DNA of 64,000 nucleotides from Paragyromitra xinjiangensis (taxonomy: Eukaryota; Ascomycota; Pezizomycetes; Pezizales; Discinaceae): positions 2,480,001-2,544,000 of the forward strand of contig JBCAMK010000003.1 in NCBI GenBank assembly GCA_038503065.1, written 5' to 3'. This document shows, piece by piece, positions 1 to 10,026 of this stretch. The translations under genes and the position numbers were made by a program. Numbering within the stretch: the stretch's first letter is position 1; every line of letters begins with the position of its first letter. The notes below the pieces were generated by a model. The model was not told the origin of the DNA. It saw nothing but the letters and a program-made list of their open reading frames with translations, and searched no databases.

Positions 1-1387
1 CCATGTTTAGCCTTCATCCCACATTCCGTTAAACGGCTTGGCTGTAGTAATAAAAATTACAATTGAGGGATAGCTGGTTGTCTTTCGACAATTGGCAGAC
101 ATATTCGCCAAGACATCCAAAACTCGGCTGGTGACGCGTCACCAGGCCGTGCTCTCACGGCGCTCGCTCCCATCTTGCTCGCCGAGAGCCACTTCGGGAT
201 CAGCGTCTGAACAAAAGATTACTCAGAGGATATCTACTTGCTAGAAAATGAAAATGGCGGGACTTGAATTCACCTACGTGGCAGACGAGGCAGTGCTGAG
301 CATAAGCCTCTAGGAGAGCTAAAGCTGCGAGAAGATCATTTAGACTAAGCTTGGAAAACTAGCTAATGATGCACTAAAGCTGCATCAGCGGGATGAACTC
401 GGGGTATCATCAGTGATCATTTCTTTCAGCTTCTAATTTCATCGAAAATGTGCAATGGCCACTATTATTTACGATCACGGTCTCCGTGAAACCTCATTTT
501 CAGCTAGAGGGTTAATTGGTGTTTAGCGGTTTATGTATGATTGGCTCTAGATGAAAGCTAAAATCGCCTAAATTCGAGAAAATGAATATATCAGACAAAA
601 ATTCGACATTTCGCAACTACTCATAGCGGCGATACAAAACAGAAAAATTATGCGTGTTAGTGTAGCCTCCCTTGCGCTTCACTCACCAGCAGAGAACCCG
701 AGTGAGCAGTCGTGACGGACTATGGCCCCTCCCAGATCTGCATTTGCCTGCAAGATAAACCTGACAAGTAACGGGAACACAAACGAATGAAAATCACATC
801 CCCGCCATGCAAAAATAAAACAAAGTAAAATCACGTCGATACTCTCGAACTACAAATCACCCCATCCTTGACGTATCACTCCGCCTAATAGAATTGTGCA
901 ACTCACCGAGGGTTTTATCCTGAACCACAGCTTCCCGATCCCTTCAGCAAATCTAGCCTAAAAGAATGAGGCATTACTTTCGTCATGAAGTTACTCCTAA
1001 ATACCATATATACGATCCGCACACGGCCAACACTGGAAGCTTTTGCTGGCAAGGAGGTTGATCAAGATGTTGCAATTACGACACTCCGCAGATAATAAAA
1101 GATGGAAATAGCTAATCAAATCTAGGCAAAGCGCTAGTGGTTGATAAGTTAGAAGAATTTACGAATAAAAGACGTGGTGTCAGCTCCCCCAATGAGGTTT
1201 AGAACCCAGGCACAGAACATCACTCGCTTCACACCCGAGGCTGAAGCGGGCTGAAGTGGCGGTGTACTCACCTCAGCCGCTGACGTCAATGTAAACAGTA
1301 CCAGGAACTGCCAACACTTCGATATGACCGCAATATTGTTTATCCCGTCCTTGCAGCTCCTTTCCATAATCATTGTGTCCCCAAGGA
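1..1387. other. Intergenic, no gene seen
   Basis: No reading frame here has recognisable protein similarity, codon structure or plausible exon borders. The short open frames near 1149-1373 and 1324-1536 look like chance. The last few hundred bases are the presumed promoter side of the uniporter gene that starts at 1388. Confidence 0.5.
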
Positions 1388-2828
1388 ATGACTTCTATTG
1401 TGTTTGTCAGAAGTCATTCTACGCTCAGTCTACTTGCTCGGCGTCATGTCCTAAAACACTCAGCGCACGTATCCACACCTCGCATATGCTCGCCCAGCCG
1501 TACATTATTCACAACCAACTACGCCCTCAACCTTAAAACTAAAGAAACAACGAAAAAGTCTCCCCCAAGAAACGAATCTCTAGCAAACGCGCAGTCAGTG
1601 CCTTGGCACTATGAAGATGTTGACAAACCACCCGTCCAAAAGAATCGAGAATCAAATATCAAAGACAAAGGCACTCCACCATACATTTCATCTCAACCCA
1701 GCCATCTAATCCCAAAGCTAACAAAAAAACACAGGCAAACTCCTCTCAACACCCTCCCGCCTACTAAAACTACTCCTCCCACTCAAAGGTGCCACCAACC
1801 GGATAGATTCCACTGATCCATCCGGACCACTAGCACTTCTAGTCCACCCCCGTCAACCACTATCATATCTAGAACGACTAATCCAATCCGAGCTTCGCCC
1901 CATCACACCCCCCAATGGTAATCCCCGACCACCCGAAATCTCCTTCAAAGCAGTCGACGTAGGTGACAGCGCCGGTGAGACTGAAATATCTCTCCGTGGA
2001 CGCGAAGGCGAAGGCGGGGTTGAAACCGGCGGTGGTCTCGGACAGCACTTGCAAGAAAGAAAATCAAGCAAAGGGGGGCTTGTGCGTTGGTCTACCTCGA
2101 CAGAGGTTGGCGATTTCGTAAGGGATGCTGCGAGAGGGAAGGAATTTACTATTGAGATCGAAGGGAGCGATGATGTATCTGTAGGGGTTCCGAGTTTTCA
2201 TGAGAGGACACACTATTTAAGGCATAGGCTACGGGAGGTTACGAAGTCTATCGAGTCACATGTGAAGCTGAAGTCGGAGTGTGATAATGAGGCACATAGA
2301 AGGGCACAAAGGATGGCTATGGGAGGTTTTTCAGGGCTTCTTACTTGGTGGGGAGGGGTGTATTGGTTGACTTTTGAGACGTCGTTAGGTTGGGATGTTA
2401 TGGAACCCGTTACTTATCTAGTTGGGTAGGAACTCTATCCCTCCCGCCCACCTTCGAGCAAATACTGAAACCTGCCAAACAGGCTCTCTGCGGTTATAGG
2501 TGGTTATCTCTGGTTCCTTTATTACAATCGTGAAGTCTCCTACCGCTCCCTCCTACACATGACGGTCAACAGTCGGCAAATGAAGCTCTACAGTCAACGC
2601 GGTTTCCAGATTGATCGTTGGGAAGATCTCATAGACCAGGGGAGGGCCCTCAGGAGGGAAATAAAGAATATCGCCGAGCAGTACGATGTAGATTGGGATG
2701 AGAAAAAAGATGAAGTAGGTGGAGAGAAAGTATTGAAGGTGTTAAGAGACGGAGAAGAAACGAGGAAAAGTTCGAACGAGGATGAGGAAGGTGAAGGAGG
2801 GGTGGAAACAGATACTGGGTTGAGATAA
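1388..2828 (+). CDS. MCU: Mitochondrial calcium uniporter pore protein (MCU), with an apparent frame break
   Basis: Pore subunit of the inner-membrane Ca2+ uniporter. The core is read from 1722 to 2425: an N-terminal matrix segment (GKLLSTPSRLLKLLLPLKG, then PLSYLERLIQSEL), a charged helix (REVTKSIESHVKLKSECD), then TM1 running into the selectivity motif W-D-V-M-E-P-V-T-Y near 2391. A 57-nt intron (2426-2482, GTAGGA...ACAG) separates this from TM2 and NREVSYRS, followed by a matrix coiled region ending at TAA 2828. The upstream exon from ATG 1388 reads MTSIVFVRSHSTLSLLARRH, rich in R/S/H without acidic residues, as expected of a mitochondrial presequence. That exon is in a different frame from the core; the shift lies at an A7 run (1722-1728). 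Removing one base gives about 460 aa, near the usual fungal length. An alternative is a 235-nt intron 1500-1734 (branch GCTAAC, acceptor CACAG, but weak donor GTACAT). The family call is very secure; intactness is not. Confidence 0.9.
2426..2482 (+). other. MCU intron between TM1 and TM2 exons
   Basis: GTAGGA donor and AAACAG acceptor, 57 nt. Splicing joins codons for V-G to L-S-A-V-I-G-G-Y-L-W in frame, restoring the uniporter TM1-loop-TM2 order. Without splicing the frame stops at 2429. Confidence 0.88.
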
Positions 2829-3379
2829 AACGGTGGGTATTAACTTCCCAAACACATTCCGTAATATAGATCTTCCCAATTACTGCAGCTTTTCTTGTAT
2901 ACCTCCTTCGATACCAATACCATCGCATTTCCTCTGATAAAAAAAGTATATAACTGAGGGCTTCTTTGTAAGATTTTCAAATTGAGAATCAAATTAACCA
3001 GAGAAACCAGGCCTGTGGGGGCGTGTAATCATTGTGTATCACTCGTTAGGAGCATATAAAGATCTGTTGAATAGGCCCCCTAATCAGCATGTACTCCGTG
3101 ATTCAACCGCAGATCTGTGCGAAGTCTCGGACAAGAACTTAAGCGAGGGTGAGACCCCAGAATATACAAGGAATTGGGTGCGAAGTCAGATAGATACGTG
3201 CTACAAACGAGAAACCACAAAACCACCCAATCAAACTTCAGCACTCTGAAGAACCACTAACAGAAACGACCCTTGTCCCCCGTCACCCAAACCTTGACAA
3301 ACCCCTCACAACACAAGCCTCTCACCAGAACGGAGCAAACCGTAATAATTATAGTCGCAAATTATCACCCATGTCAATT

Positions 3380-3495
3380 GGAGCCGGCTGTGGTCGACTA
3401 TGGACTAGCTTAGCGCCGTCCGGACTGCAGTAGACTACAGTCGTCCAGCCAAGCCAGTCCGTCCAACCTTTGGACGGACCGCAGTCGACTGCGGT
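3380..3495. repeat. Cluster of strong palindromes
   Basis: Two adjacent perfect structures are visible: GTCCGTCCAA-CCT-TTGGACGGAC at 3457-3479 (10-bp stem, 3-nt loop) and CCGCAGTCGACTGCGG at 3479-3494 (16-bp palindrome), followed by a T5 run. Immediately upstream, 3422-3443 is an imperfect palindrome around GACTGCAGTAGACTACAGTC. No TIR partner or target duplication was found, so the nature of the element is open. Confidence 0.6.
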
Positions 3496-4087
3496 CTTTT
3501 TGCCAAGCAACAACAGATCCAAAAGAATAATCCAATGTAGCAAAAACTCTGCAGCTCCAAGTCCTCTGTAGTCTCCTCCGGTTCTCCTATTCAAACCGCG
3601 ACTTCTAGGATGGATGGAAGGCAGGAACGAGTTGTGCCACGAAGGGGAAGAGGAAATAACCACACTAAACCATACTAACAAGAGAGAATATCAGTCTACC
3701 AAATGGGACTTTAGATGGACGGCGCCCATCCAGTCCATCTAGTTTATCCAAGCACTAGGCGAGGCCCTAACACATACACTTATGCTAGCTAAAAGAGGTC
3801 ATCATAAAACATTGACTTAAAGTCAGATGGCCATTAAGCGTGACTTCTTATATTTTTTCATGGATAGGGTCAGGCACATGTACGGTGTTAAGGATTAGTT
3901 ATTGTATTATTTCGTTGTGTTTCTTTGTGATTCGGTTAGGTTGTTTTAAATGGATGAGTCATGGATGAGTCATAGAAAGGGGAAGATTGGGTATATAAGC
4001 GATGGATTTCTGCGGTTGTGGTTGTTCTTTTCTTTCTTTCCTTAAGCAACGTTTCTTACTTTACTTCTACCCTACGGTTATAGAAAT

Positions 4088-4092
4088 ATCAC
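4088..4092. repeat. Target-site duplication of element A, left copy (ATCAC)
   Basis: ATCAC directly precedes the TGTTATACC start of the left LTR and is repeated exactly after the right LTR at 23588-23592. Five bases is the size expected for a Ty3/gypsy integrase. Confidence 0.9.
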
Positions 4093-4443
4093 TGTTATAC
4101 CTATGGCTATAGGCGTGCAGTGGTCACCCTGTTACCCTACCTACGTAGGGAGTTACCCTACCTTCCATTTGGTCACCTTCCCGTCTTCGTTGGACCCCTC
4201 TGTGGCTGCCTGTTGCGATATTGGCCTTCCCAGCCTATTCCCAGGCAGTTACCCTGCCTTCCCCGGTTACCCGGCCGTTACCCTGCCTTCAGCAGCGAGT
4301 AGATCGAGAAGGGGGGACACCCGCAAAATATCCGCGTCCCGGAGACTAAAAGTAACCCTTTGGTCGTCAACGGCGCCCTTCCCGCGGAACGTGACCCGGA
4401 GGGTATGTATGAGAGGTCTTCATAGGGCAACTTGGGGCGCCGA

Positions 4444-4451
4444 GTCACGTG
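4444..4451. promoter_or_regulatory. E-box GTCACGTG in LTR A
   Basis: Palindromic CACGTG core, of the kind bound by bHLH factors, retained in both LTRs (also 22898-22905). The same GTCACGTG octamer occurs twice in the LTR of the unrelated element B. Confidence 0.4.
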
Positions 4452-4764
4452 GGCTATTCAGATTAGTCATCAGAGGTCTCCTGCCCGCGCTACGGGGCTC
4501 CAAACACCAGCTGTCGCAACAAAACGATATCGTGTAACCACCTACTCGATCGGCGAACGCAACCGTCGCATAACCGTATCATCGCCACGTCGAACCGAGG
4601 CGATCTGAGGATTACTGAATGAGGGGTAAGTGTCGGAAGTTGGAGATATCGGCACAGATAGGAGGTTGGATAAATGGATAAGCGGGTTAGTTCAGTTTGT
4701 AATAGTAGATAGTTTAGTCCGTCGACCCAAGCTACAAAGAACACACAGTAGTAAAGAGGACGGG

Positions 4765-4773
4765 ATATAAATA
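4765..4773 (+). promoter_or_regulatory. TATA box of LTR A promoter
   Basis: ATATAAATA lies in the U3-like part of the LTR, about 400 nt ahead of the gag start, and is conserved in the right LTR at about 23221. Position and sequence fit the RNA polymerase II promoter of an LTR retrotransposon. Confidence 0.55.
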
Positions 4774-5128
4774 CTCTTGCATTGGACGTCAATTCTGAGT
4801 CGTTCAGCATCAAGGAAGAAACGAGCCTTATCAATATTATTTTGTTACCAACATACTTTGTTCCGTGATAAATTCTCCATCGTATCGAGTTGTTTAAAGA
4901 TAGCCGCTTCAACACTCGTGTCCTTCCTATTGAGAAAGTTCTTTCAACGGAACAGCCCCGACCCTTATCTCGCTTAAACTATCGTTGCTTTGTGCGGTTC
5001 ATGTTAAGTTGTCGGACGTGCGCTCGGGTATTGTGCTACGGATAGTAGCCGGTCGAGTTACAGAGTCTGAGAAATATCTAAAGCCTTCGCTGAATTCAGT
5101 AGTGGTGCGAAGTACCGGTCTTACAGTA

Positions 5129-5148
5129 TATTGATAGGCATATCAATA
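5129..5148. repeat. Perfect hairpin next to LTR A (primer-binding region)
   Basis: TATTGATA-GGCA-TATCAATA, an 8-bp perfect stem with a 4-nt loop, starts 4 nt after the LTR end. This is where a tRNA primer-binding site (TGG...) would normally lie, and none is seen. Some chromoviruses prime from their own RNA, so this hairpin may belong to the priming structure; that is inference. Confidence 0.45.
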
Positions 5149-5168
5149 CCGAGGATACACTCGACACC

Positions 5169-5351
5169 ATGAGTAGTCACCACGATACGGAGATGTCAGA
5201 CCACCTTGACATTCTCCAAGACGGAGACCCCCGTCATCAACTTACTACTAGGTCAACTGGCCGAGTAGCAAGTATCACATCCTCACAGCGTCGCAATCAG
5301 CCACGCCATAACACTTCATATGTCGGCTTCCGAAGCCACAGCCGTACGCGT
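5169..5351 (+). pseudogene. Element A gag, 5' part (split by element B)
   Basis: Opens with ATG 5169 (MSSHHDTEMSDHLDILQD) shortly after the LTR, the usual place of gag. It is cut at 5351 by element B. The frame resumes exactly at 16462 if B and one GCGT copy are disregarded, which identifies this fragment as the N-terminus of A's gag (61 codons). On its own it runs only a short way into element B. Confidence 0.8.
5348..5351. repeat. Target-site duplication of element B, left copy (GCGT)
   Basis: GCGT precedes the TGTGG start of the left LTR of B and recurs after the right LTR at 16458-16461. Treating the duplication as 4 bp keeps A's gag frame open across the junction, independent support for this border. 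Confidence 0.8.
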
Positions 5352-5743
5352 TGTGGTGGGGCGCGCGGGAGGTGGAAGGAAGCGATGGATAAGTCACGTG
5401 CGCGGTCACGTGTATAAGGGTTAGGGGTATTGACAGCGGAGGATTTCTATTACTGTTCAACATTTCCTGTCGATTCTATTCCTATTCACTACTCTATTCT
5501 TTCCTATCTATCTACCTACCTATCTATTTTTGTATCGTATTCGCTGTGGCGGGCTTTTTGCCTTGCCTTATTCGTATCGAATATATCCTTCCTATTCCCT
5601 CGATTCCACGCCTAATTATCCGCATATATGTGCCTCGCTATAGGACATCGAAGTCGCGTCGACGCAGTCTCTTCTTCACAGCAAGGCAGCCGAATATCGA
5701 TCTCTGCGTCAAACTGGCAGGGTCTCCTACGCACTCGCCCACA
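5352..5743 (+). repeat. Left LTR of element B
   Basis: 392 bp with TGTGG/CCACA terminal inverted repeats, matching 16061-16457 with about a dozen substitutions and small indels. It contains a paired E-box/TATA promoter (5393-5420) and one copy of the GCGTCGACGC palindrome (5656-5665). Confidence 0.92.
5393..5420 (+). promoter_or_regulatory. Element B LTR promoter: two GTCACGTG boxes and TATAAGGG
   Basis: Two GTCACGTG octamers (5393-5400 and 5405-5412), separated by 4 nt, abut TATAAGGG. The same arrangement is unchanged in the right LTR (about 16102-16129). A tandem E-box immediately upstream of a TATA-like element is a plausible promoter core; which factor binds is unknown. Confidence 0.55.
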
Positions 5744-5744
5744 A

Positions 5745-5760
5745 TGGTCCCTTCGACCAG
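5745..5760 (+). other. Primer-binding site of element B
   Basis: TGGTCCCTTCGACCAG begins one base after the left LTR. TGG is the complement of a tRNA 3' CCA end, as expected for tRNA-primed minus-strand synthesis. I could not assign the tRNA. Confidence 0.55.
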
Positions 5761-5860
5761 AGAGATTGATACGCTAGGCTTCCTACGTACGAAGAAAAGC
5801 AGTCACGCAGCGAATCGCACACACACGCACACACGGAAGGCACGGAGTCTGCAGGCTCTA

Positions 5861-6010
5861 TTCGGCAGAGAATCCCCACTACGGAATAGACTGGAGACGC
5901 TATAGGGCGCTAGAAGAGTTTTCTTCGGCAGAGAATTCCCGGTGGGGAATAGGCTGCGAAGTAACGGGATATAGAGCATTTGAGGCGGCAGAGAAATTCC
6001 GTAGCGGAGT
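5861..6010 (+). repeat. Triplicated hairpin unit in the leader of element B
   Basis: Three degenerate copies, each starting near CGGCAGAGAA and containing a short inverted repeat of ATTCCC...GGGGAAT type (about 5869, 5927 and 5980), spaced 50-60 nt in the untranslated leader before gag. The stems differ in sequence but stay largely pairable. The leader of a retrotransposon RNA is where packaging or translation signals lie; this role is inferred only. Confidence 0.5.
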
Positions 6011-6163
6011 AGACTGTGCCTAGTGCGGTAGAGGGCGGGTTGCCGATAGCGAGGGGCTGCGCAAGGAAAAATTTGTGGCAGGAAGTCTTCATGGAAGGGC
6101 TAGGCTGTACAATTAATACGGGATCTCGGAAGTTCAGCAGCCGAATTGGCAGGAAGGCAGCAG

Positions 6164-7808
6164 ATGCCGCGCTATATCCCTCCAACACCCCGCGAAAAGA
6201 GCAAAAAGATTCAGACTTCGTACGACTCACAGCAGAACTCGCAGCACTCACAGTATTCACCGTATTCGCCCTATCAATCGCAGTAAGCATGTCGACTCCA
6301 CGGTCCACAGTCAACTCCACGCCAACGGCAGGCACGCCAATTACCACTGCCTCTGCAGACTTGCTTATCGAAGGACTTCGGAAGCAATTGACGCATATGC
6401 CCTTTCCCGGAACCCACGGCGCCCCGCATTTCGATGGAAACGATGCCACGGATTTCCTAGAGCATTATGAGCTTCTATACGAAGAATTCGGAGAGTCGGA
6501 GAAAGCGGCTGTGAAGAAGCTCCCTCTCTATTGCGTCAGCTCTATTGGCGCCACGATTCGTTATTTGCAGGGATATGTGGATGGAGACTGGCAGGTGTTG
6601 CGGAAGGAGATTCTGGAGGAGTATAGAGCGCAGGATACGAAACAACAGATGTATACGGTAAGATTCCTGGAAGAGCTGACTGCCGCGCAGAAGAAGAAAA
6701 CAGGCGATATACGCCCCTTTGTGCGTACGTTTACGGCAGTTTCCACTAGTCTCAAGACCACAGGCATGCTTTCGGAATATCAGGAGATTCAGCTGTTTCT
6801 AGGAGGGCTGCAATTAGATCTCGCCAGGAAGCTGATTATCAAGTTCAAATTGGATGTCAACGTGCCCAGCTCTTTTCAAGGCAAATATGCCTTGATTAGG
6901 AAAGAAGGCTCGGGATTATTCTTGGCGCGGCTCGCGCGGAGGAATTGATGAAGAAGGGTGAGTTTTCTTCAGGAGTCTTTATTGACCAGCTTTTAGCGCA
7001 GGAAACGAAGCCGAAGCCTTCAGTATCAGCCAATTTCGGAGGCTCGCAGCCGGTGCAGTCAGCGCAGATTGCGCAGACTACACAGCCAGCTCAACGCCAA
7101 AGCCATAGTATGGATGTCACAAGCGCAATTGACGACATTTCGAAGCGCATGGAAGCCATGGTTTTACGCCAACAGGCGCAATTTATGGAGAGCTTCAGCA
7201 GAGCCCAACGTCGCGCCAGAAAGACTCCGCCGCAAGCCTACAACGCGCCAGGGCCTGCTTCGGGAGCAAATGCAATTCCGCTTCGGAATTCGCAGCCGGC
7301 TCAACAGTACGCTCCAAATCTTCAGTATGCTCCGGCAAGGCGTTGCATCTTTTGTGCGGATCCCACGCATTTGAAGAATCAATGCCCTGCGTTGATGACT
7401 AAAGAGCGCGCAGGATTAGTGCACAGGGCTGTAGGTGGAAGGATTCACTGGGGAGGAGAAGGGTCCGGAGGAGATGTGGTTGAGCCGTGGGAGAGAAGTA
7501 CGGGAAGGAATATGCTGCAGCAAGTGGAAGCCCGAGAGCAGCAGCAACCTCCGCAGCCGCCGCAACAGCCGGGCGTAAGGCGAATCAAGGCTGCGCCCAG
7601 TCCTAGCCGCGGTCCGAGCTTCGAGGTCAGAATGGCGCGTTTAGGGGAATTAGATGAAGAAAGCAGCGAGGAGGAGGCTGTGGAGGAAGAGTTGGAGTCG
7701 GAATTGGATTCGGATTCGGAACCAGGAGGAAGAGGCGGGTGGTACGTTTCTGCAGTCAAACCTGCGCGTGTGGAGAAGCGCAGGCGCCAGCAAAGAAGGA
7801 GAAGGTAG
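6164..7808 (+). pseudogene. Element B gag (capsid and zinc knuckle), frameshifted
   Basis: A Q/S/Y-rich start at ATG 6164 (MPRYIPPTPREKSKK) is followed by a stop near 6285 and a frame change into the capsid part (from about 6290: MSTPRSTVNS, then HFDGNDATDFLEHYE), which runs to 6948. The next frame continues from 6945 with a Q/A-rich linker and a CX2CX4HX4C zinc knuckle at 7344-7385 (C-IF-C-ADPT-H-LKNQ-C), then a Q/P-rich and an acidic stretch to 7808. Gag forms the virus-like particle; the knuckle binds the RNA. Two frame changes in one gag suggest decay rather than programmed shifting. Confidence 0.85.
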
Positions 7809-8677
7809 AAGATCTGAGAAAAGAATTGAGAGGCAGGAAGGGTTGCCAAATGCTCGGGCACCCAGCCCGAGCATATCCTCCAGTGGAAACTGTGGAAGTG
7901 GAGATGCAGGAAGATAAGCCTACGAATAAGCCGGAAAAGAAGCTCGTTGCGCCACGCAGGGCCCTTAGAGATGATGCCATAGGCGCCCCCTCCGAAGAAG
8001 AGCTTTTCCACAGACTGGCAACGGAAAAGTCGATCAATATCAGCCTTTCGGAATTAGTCTCTATTTCTCCGCCCTTCAAGAAATATTTATACGGCAGAGG
8101 CGTGCCGCCAGCGGCTGCTGCGAAGGTTTCCAAAGCACATGCATCCCCACGCGATTCTCAATCCCAGAGGATTAGGCATCAGGTCGAATACGCTGCTGAG
8201 TCAGGCCTAATTCCCATCTCTATTAACGGCGTTTTGCTGCAGCCAACGGGGGATAATGGGTCCGAAATCAATCGAATGGGTTGGTCGGAATTCGAGAGTT
8301 TAAATTTGCCGTACGACGACCAAATAGACTGGACCATGACTGGAATTACTGGCGATTCCACACCTCTGACCTGCTGTATCCACGAAGCGCCCGTTAGTGT
8401 AGGGGGTGCTGTAGTCTATACACCGATATTCGCATCTCCGGGAATGGAAGGCGAGTTCGTATTAGGGCGCCCATTCGAGCGAGCTGCCTTACTAAAGTGG
8501 ACGAATAAGGACGATGGCTCAATGTGGGGCACGATTTGGTCCTCTGATCGCCTAAAGAAAGCCAAATTCATGGCAGTTCCGCCTGAAGGATATGCGCGCA
8601 CTTCAGTAAGGGAAGCAAAGGGGCAGTGGATGCGGAGGAGGCGTGAGCGGAGCTCGGGAAACGGGAGATCTCAGTAA
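7739..8677 (+). pseudogene. Element B protease region
   Basis: In a new frame overlapping the end of gag. A charged N-terminal part is followed by a retropepsin-like fold containing the D-N-G-S-E-I-N motif near 8250, preceded by ISINGVLLQPT as the strand leading to the active site, and by an FVLGRPFE segment near 8455 matching the flap-to-C-terminal portion. Retropepsins of this group process Gag-Pol. The frame ends at 8677. Confidence 0.7.
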
Positions 8678-8685
8678 GCGCGGAG

Positions 8686-10014
8686 GTGCTTACTGAGAAG
8701 AGGCGGCGGAAACCTCCGGAGAAAGAGGCGGAAGTGGTGGAAGAAGTGGAGGGTGTGGTCGGAAGAGCGCAGGAGACTCCGCGTCGACGCGGAGTCTTGC
8801 GAGGTGCGGAAAGAGAGGTGCGGATGCGGCGGTGTATGGCAGTTTGGAATGAAATTCAGCGAGCAGGAAGTGGAGTAAGCAGCAGGAGGCTGTATAAGAA
8901 TAAGAAGGAGAAAGTGCGCCCGCAGAACGTCAAAGGTGATGGCGGCGCTGCAGAAGGAAATCCGAATTGGAAGCAGGATTGCCTGAAGGAAGAAAAGAGG
9001 CGAGGGCTGGATAAGCCCGTTGGCCCTTTTGATCATATCCTTACGCCCAAATTCAGCAGTGTTCCACGAGGGTCTCGTCTCACGAAAGAAAGAATAGCGG
9101 AAATGGATATAGGGCATCTTCAGCCAAAGGAACGAGAGCTTTTGATGGAAATGCTATACAATAGGGAGGCTGCTGTGGCATTCGAATTCACAGAAATTGG
9201 CTTATTCAAGTCGGAAGTTGAGCCTCCACACGTAATTCGGACGATTCCACACGTGCCCTGGCAGGAAGCTCCCTTCAAGACACCCAGAGCCCTGGAAGGG
9301 GAGGTTATTGAAATTCTAAAGGCGCGGATGGCAGGAGGCACTCTAGAGCGCTGCCGCGCCGTATCGAAATCCTTGGTTTCTAGTAAAGAAAAAGCAGGGC
9401 GGGCATCGATTAGTCGCCTCTTTCACTAAAGCCAACAGCCATACGATACTAGATGCGGCATTGCCTCCTGGGTTGATTTAATTCAGCGAAGAATTCGCTG
9501 GAATGGCAATAGCCTCGATTATTGATCTATTCTCCGCTATGATCAGGTGGATTTAGCGAGAAGAAAGCAGAGATATGACCGCTATTCAGACCCCTTTAGG
9601 CTTACTTCGCTACACCAGGATGGTGCAGGGAGGCACGAATTCAGTCCAAGCATTTCAACGTATCAACTCCAAAGCGCAGCATGACAATATTCCGGAGCGT
9701 TGCAGAGTCTTTCTGGATGATGTAGGCGTAAAAGGGCCAACTTCGCGGTATGATGATGAGGAAATAAGCCCTGGAATTCGGAGATTCGTTCAGGAGCATA
9801 TCGTCAACTTGGACCGAGTCCTGGCGGACTACGAGAGAGCAGGTGCCACAGTGGCGGGAATTAAGTCTTCTTGGTGCAAGCCTGGAATCAAGATTGTGGG
9901 ATTCGTTTGTACGGAAGAAGGGCGATTTCCTGATGCAAAGAAAGTGGAAAAGATCGTACTTTGGCCTGCCTGCGACTCAGTTACGGAAGTCCGAGCCTTT
10001 CTAGGAGTTGCCAC
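8686..10014 (+). pseudogene. Element B reverse transcriptase (broken)
   Basis: Linker and early RT are read at 8686-9429 (including EIGLFKSEVEPPHVIRTIPHVPW). The next ~140 nt are broken: the palm strand should read about DLFSGYDQ but shows DLFSAM and a stop, consistent with a lost G near 9536 and an extra A shortly after. RT resumes at 9575 (DMTAIQTPLGLLRYTRMVQGG), with the catalytic F-L-D-D-V box near 9706-9726, then SVTEVRAFLGVATYYRIWIEG, the C-terminal connection. Frameshifts make it non-functional as read. Confidence 0.88.
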
Positions 10015-10026
10015 CTATTATAGGAT

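Larger units (their letters stand above)
2829..4092. other. Intergenic between MCU and retroelement block
   Basis: No gene recognised. The interval holds a cluster of palindromes at about 3380-3495 (listed separately), a further inverted repeat AGATGGAC...GTCCATCT around 3709-3740, and a TATATAAG at about 3992 followed by a pyrimidine-rich stretch just before element A. The last part (3886-4092, beginning TGTTAAGG) has an LTR-like look but its other end was not confirmed. Confidence 0.4.
4093..5125 (+). repeat. Left LTR of element A
   Basis: 1033 bp starting TGTTATACC and ending GGTCTTACA, matching 22547-23587 at roughly 97%. The first ~455 bp appear identical between copies; the differences and small indels are concentrated in the second half. 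Open frames inside (for example 4103-4537) are duplicated only because the LTR is duplicated and are not considered genes. Confidence 0.93.

Noticed and set aside
3886..4092. Possible left half of an older solo LTR (TGTTAAGG...) split by element A
   Set aside because: A right half after 23592 with a CA end and matching target duplication could not be established.
4103..4537. 144-codon frame present twice (also 22557-22991)
   Set aside because: Both copies lie inside the LTRs of element A; duplication reflects the LTR, and no protein family is recognisable.
7445..8011. Long minus-strand frames opposite gag/protease of element B
   Set aside because: They are complementary shadows of the acidic and Gln-rich coding text on the plus strand.
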